A DNA stretch of 64,000 bases, from contig NZ_ANHY01000020.1 of assembly GCF_000315795.1 (NCBI RefSeq), positions 1 through 64,000 of the forward strand, read 5' to 3'. This DNA comes from Caenispirillum salinarum AK4. Its GTDB lineage: Bacteria; Pseudomonadota; Alphaproteobacteria; Rhodospirillales; Rhodospirillaceae. The notes beneath the pieces are model-generated. The model was not told the DNA's origin, ran no database searches, and saw nothing but the letters and a program-made list of their open reading frames with translations. The position numbers and the translations under genes are program-made. Shown in pieces: positions 61,617 through 64,000 of this stretch; the first letter of the stretch is position 1; every line of letters begins with the position of its first letter.

Positions 61617-62660
61617 TTACGGGAACATGGGCTGCTGCATCAGCCCGGTGGTCTCGTCGAAGCCCAGCATGACGTTCATGTTCTGCACGGCCTGGCCGGA
61701 CGCGCCCTTGACCAGGTTGTCCTCCACCGCCGTCAGGATGCAGCGGCCGGGGACGCGGTCGGGGAAGGCGTTCAGCAGCACGTAATTGGACCCGCGCACA
61801 TGGCGGGTGGCAGGCACCTGCCCTTCCTTCAGAACGCGCACGAAGGGTTCGGCGCTGAAGGTTTCCGACAGGTGTGCGCGCAGGTCGTCGGCGGTCGCGC
61901 CCTTGGCGGTCTGCACGTAGATGGTCGCCAGGATGCCGCGCGCCATGGGCATGAGATGCGGCGTGAAGGTGGACACCACGGGCTGCCCGGCGGCGTCCGT
62001 CAGGCCCTGGTCGATCTCCGGGCCGTGGCGGTGGGTGCCGACGCCGTAGGGGTGGATGCCTTCGGTCACCTCGGCGTACAGGGTGCCCTCCTTGGGTCCG
62101 CGGCCCGCGCCCGTGACACCGGACTTGGCGTCGGCGATGATGCCCTCGGCCTCGATCAGCCCGGCCTTCAACAGCGGCATGAGCGCCAGCTGGATGCCGG
62201 TCGGGTAGCAGCCGGGGTTGGCGACGATGCGCGCCGCCCGCACCTGCTCGCGATACATCTCGGTCAGGCCGTAGGCGACGGAGGCCTGCAGGTCCGGCGC
62301 CTTGTGGGGCGCGCCGTAGACCTGTTCGTACAGGGCGGTGTCCTTCAGGCGGAAGTCGGCCGACAGGTCGCAGACCTTGATGCGCTCGGGCAGGCCGGCG
62401 ATGACCTCCTGCGTGGTGCCGTGCGGCAGGGCGCAGAAGACGAAGTCCACGACGTCCCAGTTGACCTCGTCGATGGCGGTCAGCGTCGGCAGGTCCAGGC
62501 CGCCCAGGTGCGGGAAGACGTCGGCGAACTCCTTCCCTGCGCGGCGGTCGGCGGTCAGCGCCGTGATGCGCACATGGGGATGCAGTGCCAGCAGGCGCAC
62601 CAGTTCGGCGCCGGTGTAGCCGGAGGCACCGAGGATCGCGACTCTCGTCTTCTCGCTCAT
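61617..62660 (-). CDS. argC: N-acetyl-gamma-glutamyl-phosphate reductase
   Basis: A 347-residue ArgC. NADP site VAILGASGYTGAELVRLLAL; catalytic Cys in NPGCYPTGIQLALMPLL; DAKSGVTGAGR; His in GTHRHGPEID; NMNVMLGFDETTGL at the end. It reduces acetylglutamyl phosphate in arginine synthesis. ATG 62660 matches the ArgC start; an upstream frame is not supported. A terminator separates it from rpsI. Confidence 0.95.
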   Translation of the reverse strand: MSEKTRVAILGASGYTGAELVRLLALHPHVRITALTADRRAGKEFADVFPHLGGLDLPTLTAIDEVNWDVVDFVFCALPHGTTQEVIAGLPERIKVCDLSADFRLKDTALYEQVYGAPHKAPDLQASVAYGLTEMYREQVRAARIVANPGCYPTGIQLALMPLLKAGLIEAEGIIADAKSGVTGAGRGPKEGTLYAEVTEGIHPYGVGTHRHGPEIDQGLTDAAGQPVVSTFTPHLMPMARGILATIYVQTAKGATADDLRAHLSETFSAEPFVRVLKEGQVPATRHVRGSNYVLLNAFPDRVPGRCILTAVEDNLVKGASGQAVQNMNVMLGFDETTGLMQQPMFP

Positions 62661-62715
62661 CTGTCTTGACGTCCTGTGTCCTGAGAAATGCGGGGCGCGG
62701 CCCCAATACACACGA

Positions 62716-62748
62716 AAAGGGCGCCCTCCCGCAAGAGGACGCCCTTTC
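62716..62748 (-). terminator. terminator after rpsI
   Basis: On the complement, AAAGGGCGTCCTC and GAGGGCGCCCTTT pair with one mismatch and are followed by TTTTC. Confidence 0.8.
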
Positions 62749-62772
62749 GAACGCAGCGTTTGATCCGCGGGA

Positions 62773-63255
62773 TCAGCGCTTGGAGAACTGGAAGCTGCGG
62801 CGGGCCTTGGCCTTGCCGTACTTCTTACGCTCAACCGCACGCGGGTCGCGGGTCAGGAAGCCGGCGGCCTTGAGCGCCGGACGCATGTTCGGATCGAACG
62901 CCGTCAGCGCGCGGGCCAGGCCATGGCGCAGCGCGCCGGCCTGACCGGACAGGCCACCGCCGGACACGGTGCAGACCACATCGAACTGGTTCTCGATGTT
63001 GGCGACCTTGAACGGCTGGTTGATCATCATGCGCAGCACGGGACGCGGGAAGTAGTTCTCGAACTCGCGGCCGTTGACGGTGATCTTGCCGGAACCGGCC
63101 TTCACCCACACGCGGGCGACGGCGTCCTTACGACGACCGGTGCCGTAGGACCGGCCCAGTTCGTCCTTCTTCACCTCGTACTTCGGGCCCTCGACGGTCT
63201 CGCCGCCGGTGGTCGCGCCCTTCAGGTCCTCGAGGGTCAGCTTTTCCTCGGCCAT
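62773..63255 (-). CDS. rpsI: 30S ribosomal protein S9
   Basis: A 160-residue S9 with a 30-residue N-terminal extension typical of alphaproteobacteria. [54 protein letters not shown] and the final RRSFQFSKR, which reaches the P site, are canonical. It starts three bases after rplM. Confidence 0.95.
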   Translation of the reverse strand: MAEEKLTLEDLKGATTGGETVEGPKYEVKKDELGRSYGTGRRKDAVARVWVKAGSGKITVNGREFENYFPRPVLRMMINQPFKVANIENQFDVVCTVSGGGLSGQAGALRHGLARALTAFDPNMRPALKAAGFLTRDPRAVERKKYGKAKARRSFQFSKR

Positions 63256-63258
63256 GGA

Positions 63259-63723
63259 TTAGGCGCTCCTCTTGTTCTTCGGGTTGCGGGCGGCGAAGTC
63301 CAACACTTCCGGCTGCTGAGCCTCGTGCGGGTGTTCGGCGCCGGCGTAGACACGCAGCTTCTTCAGCTGGGCGCGGCCCAGCGGACCACGGGGCATCATG
63401 CGCTCCACGGCCTTCTGGATGACGCGCTCCGGGTAGCGGCCGCCCAGGATCTGCTCCATGGTGCGTTCCTTGATGCCGCCGGGGAAGCCGGTGTGCCAGA
63501 AGAACTTCTTGTCGGAGAGCTTCTTGCCGGTCAGCTTCACCTTCTCGGCGTTGATGACGACAACGTGGTCACCGACATCGATGTGCGGCGTGTACTGCGG
63601 CTTGGTCTTGCCGCGAAGAATGTTCGCCACGGTCGAGGCGAGGCGGCCCAGAACGACGTCCTCGGCGTCGATCAGGACCCACTTCTTCTCCACCTCGTTG
63701 GGCTTGGCGGAATAGGTTTTCAT
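63259..63723 (-). CDS. rplM: 50S ribosomal protein L13
   Basis: A 154-residue L13. [87 protein letters not shown] are family motifs. It is the first gene of the L13-S9 operon, start ATG 63723. A promoter lies upstream at 63838. Confidence 0.95.
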   Translation of the reverse strand: MKTYSAKPNEVEKKWVLIDAEDVVLGRLASTVANILRGKTKPQYTPHIDVGDHVVVINAEKVKLTGKKLSDKKFFWHTGFPGGIKERTMEQILGGRYPERVIQKAVERMMPRGPLGRAQLKKLRVYAGAEHPHEAQQPEVLDFAARNPKNKRSA

Positions 63724-63837
63724 GGCACCATCTCGATTGCGGTTCTCGTCGGCTGCGGCGGGCCCGGGCGGGCTTGCCTTCGCCTCGGAAAACGACAGGG
63801 GCCACGGCTGCCGCGACCCCGGTGAACTTGAGAGCCG

Positions 63838-63866
63838 GAATATGCCACGTTTCAGCCGGATGTCAA
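63838..63866 (-). promoter_or_regulatory. rplM-rpsI promoter
   Basis: On the complement, TTGACA (63866-63861), 17-base spacer, ATATTC (63843-63838). Confidence 0.6.
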
Positions 63867-63906
63867 CGTTGGTAAAATCAATAAAATCAGACACTTAGAG
63901 GAACGG

Positions 63907-64000
63907 TATAATTTTACCTCCGCCGAGAGCCGCGGTATGCGGGCGTTCCAGCGGCCTTCGTCCGCCGACTATCCCGACAGGATAAGCCAGCCGCCACCCG
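63907..64000 (+). other. right-edge spacer with a rightward TATAAT
   Basis: TATAAT at 63907-63912 on the + strand suggests a rightward promoter for a gene beyond the window. No coding start is visible before the edge. A short hairpin (TATCC-loop-GGATA) is near 63969. Confidence 0.35.

Overview
The window is one contig from a high-GC Gram-negative bacterium, most likely an alphaproteobacterium of the Rhodospirillales type. That is inferred from gene neighbourhood: murA, hisG, hisD, UPF0262, low-molecular-weight phosphatase, infA, maf, RNase G-like and yacG in a row, a class I PHA synthase, rplM-rpsI next to argC, and a short-form HisG. No rRNA, CRISPR array, transposase or capsid gene was seen. 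Three tRNAs (Phe, Thr, Glu) are present.

Layout. 1-1.7 kb: the start of a leftward membrane-protein gene, a LysR regulator and a small c-type cytochrome. 1.7-19.3 kb: fifteen leftward, mostly overlapping genes that build a contractile injection machine (sheath, tube, VgrG-like spike, gp25 and J-like baseplate proteins, a fibre with glycine-proline repeats, a small tip-like protein). The same operon carries a probable HNH/EndoVII-type nuclease and, overlapping its end, a probable SUKH immunity protein. No AAA+ ATPase and no capsid genes are present. This is the most unusual part of the window. 19.8-28 kb: housekeeping genes, gpmA, tRNA-Phe and the yacG-hisG cluster. 28.07-28.6 kb: a promoter, a compact SAM-I-clan-like riboswitch and a terminator that overlaps the ribosome binding site of an unknown 102-residue protein. 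28.7-39 kb: murA, tRNA-Thr, cheZ-like, a four-gene operon (ATP-grasp ligase, K+ channel, DUF350, DUF1190), a PAS-GGDEF-EAL protein, a sirtuin and an aminotransferase. 39.3-49.5 kb: DUF2141 protein, uvrB, an operon of PIN protein, glutamine amidotransferase and amidoligase, an RluA-type pseudouridine synthase, an EctA-like acetyltransferase, a large ferritin-like protein and tRNA-Glu. 49.5-57.3 kb: repeat-rich spacers around recJ, then glpX, hom, an aminotransferase and an OmpA-like lipoprotein. 57.6-64 kb: phaC, a vapBC-type pair, guanine deaminase, gamma-carbonic anhydrase, argC, rpsI and rplM.

How it works together. The injection operon reads as one translationally coupled unit: structural parts, a DNA- or RNA-attacking payload and self-protection. 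The 28.4 kb leader suggests a small gene switched by a methionine-cycle metabolite. Two amidoligase/ATP-grasp operons (33 kb and 44 kb) suggest uncharacterised peptide or amide chemistry. Intergenic repeats of at least three families cluster near 39.9, 48.5, 49.5-49.9 and 51.7-52.3 kb.
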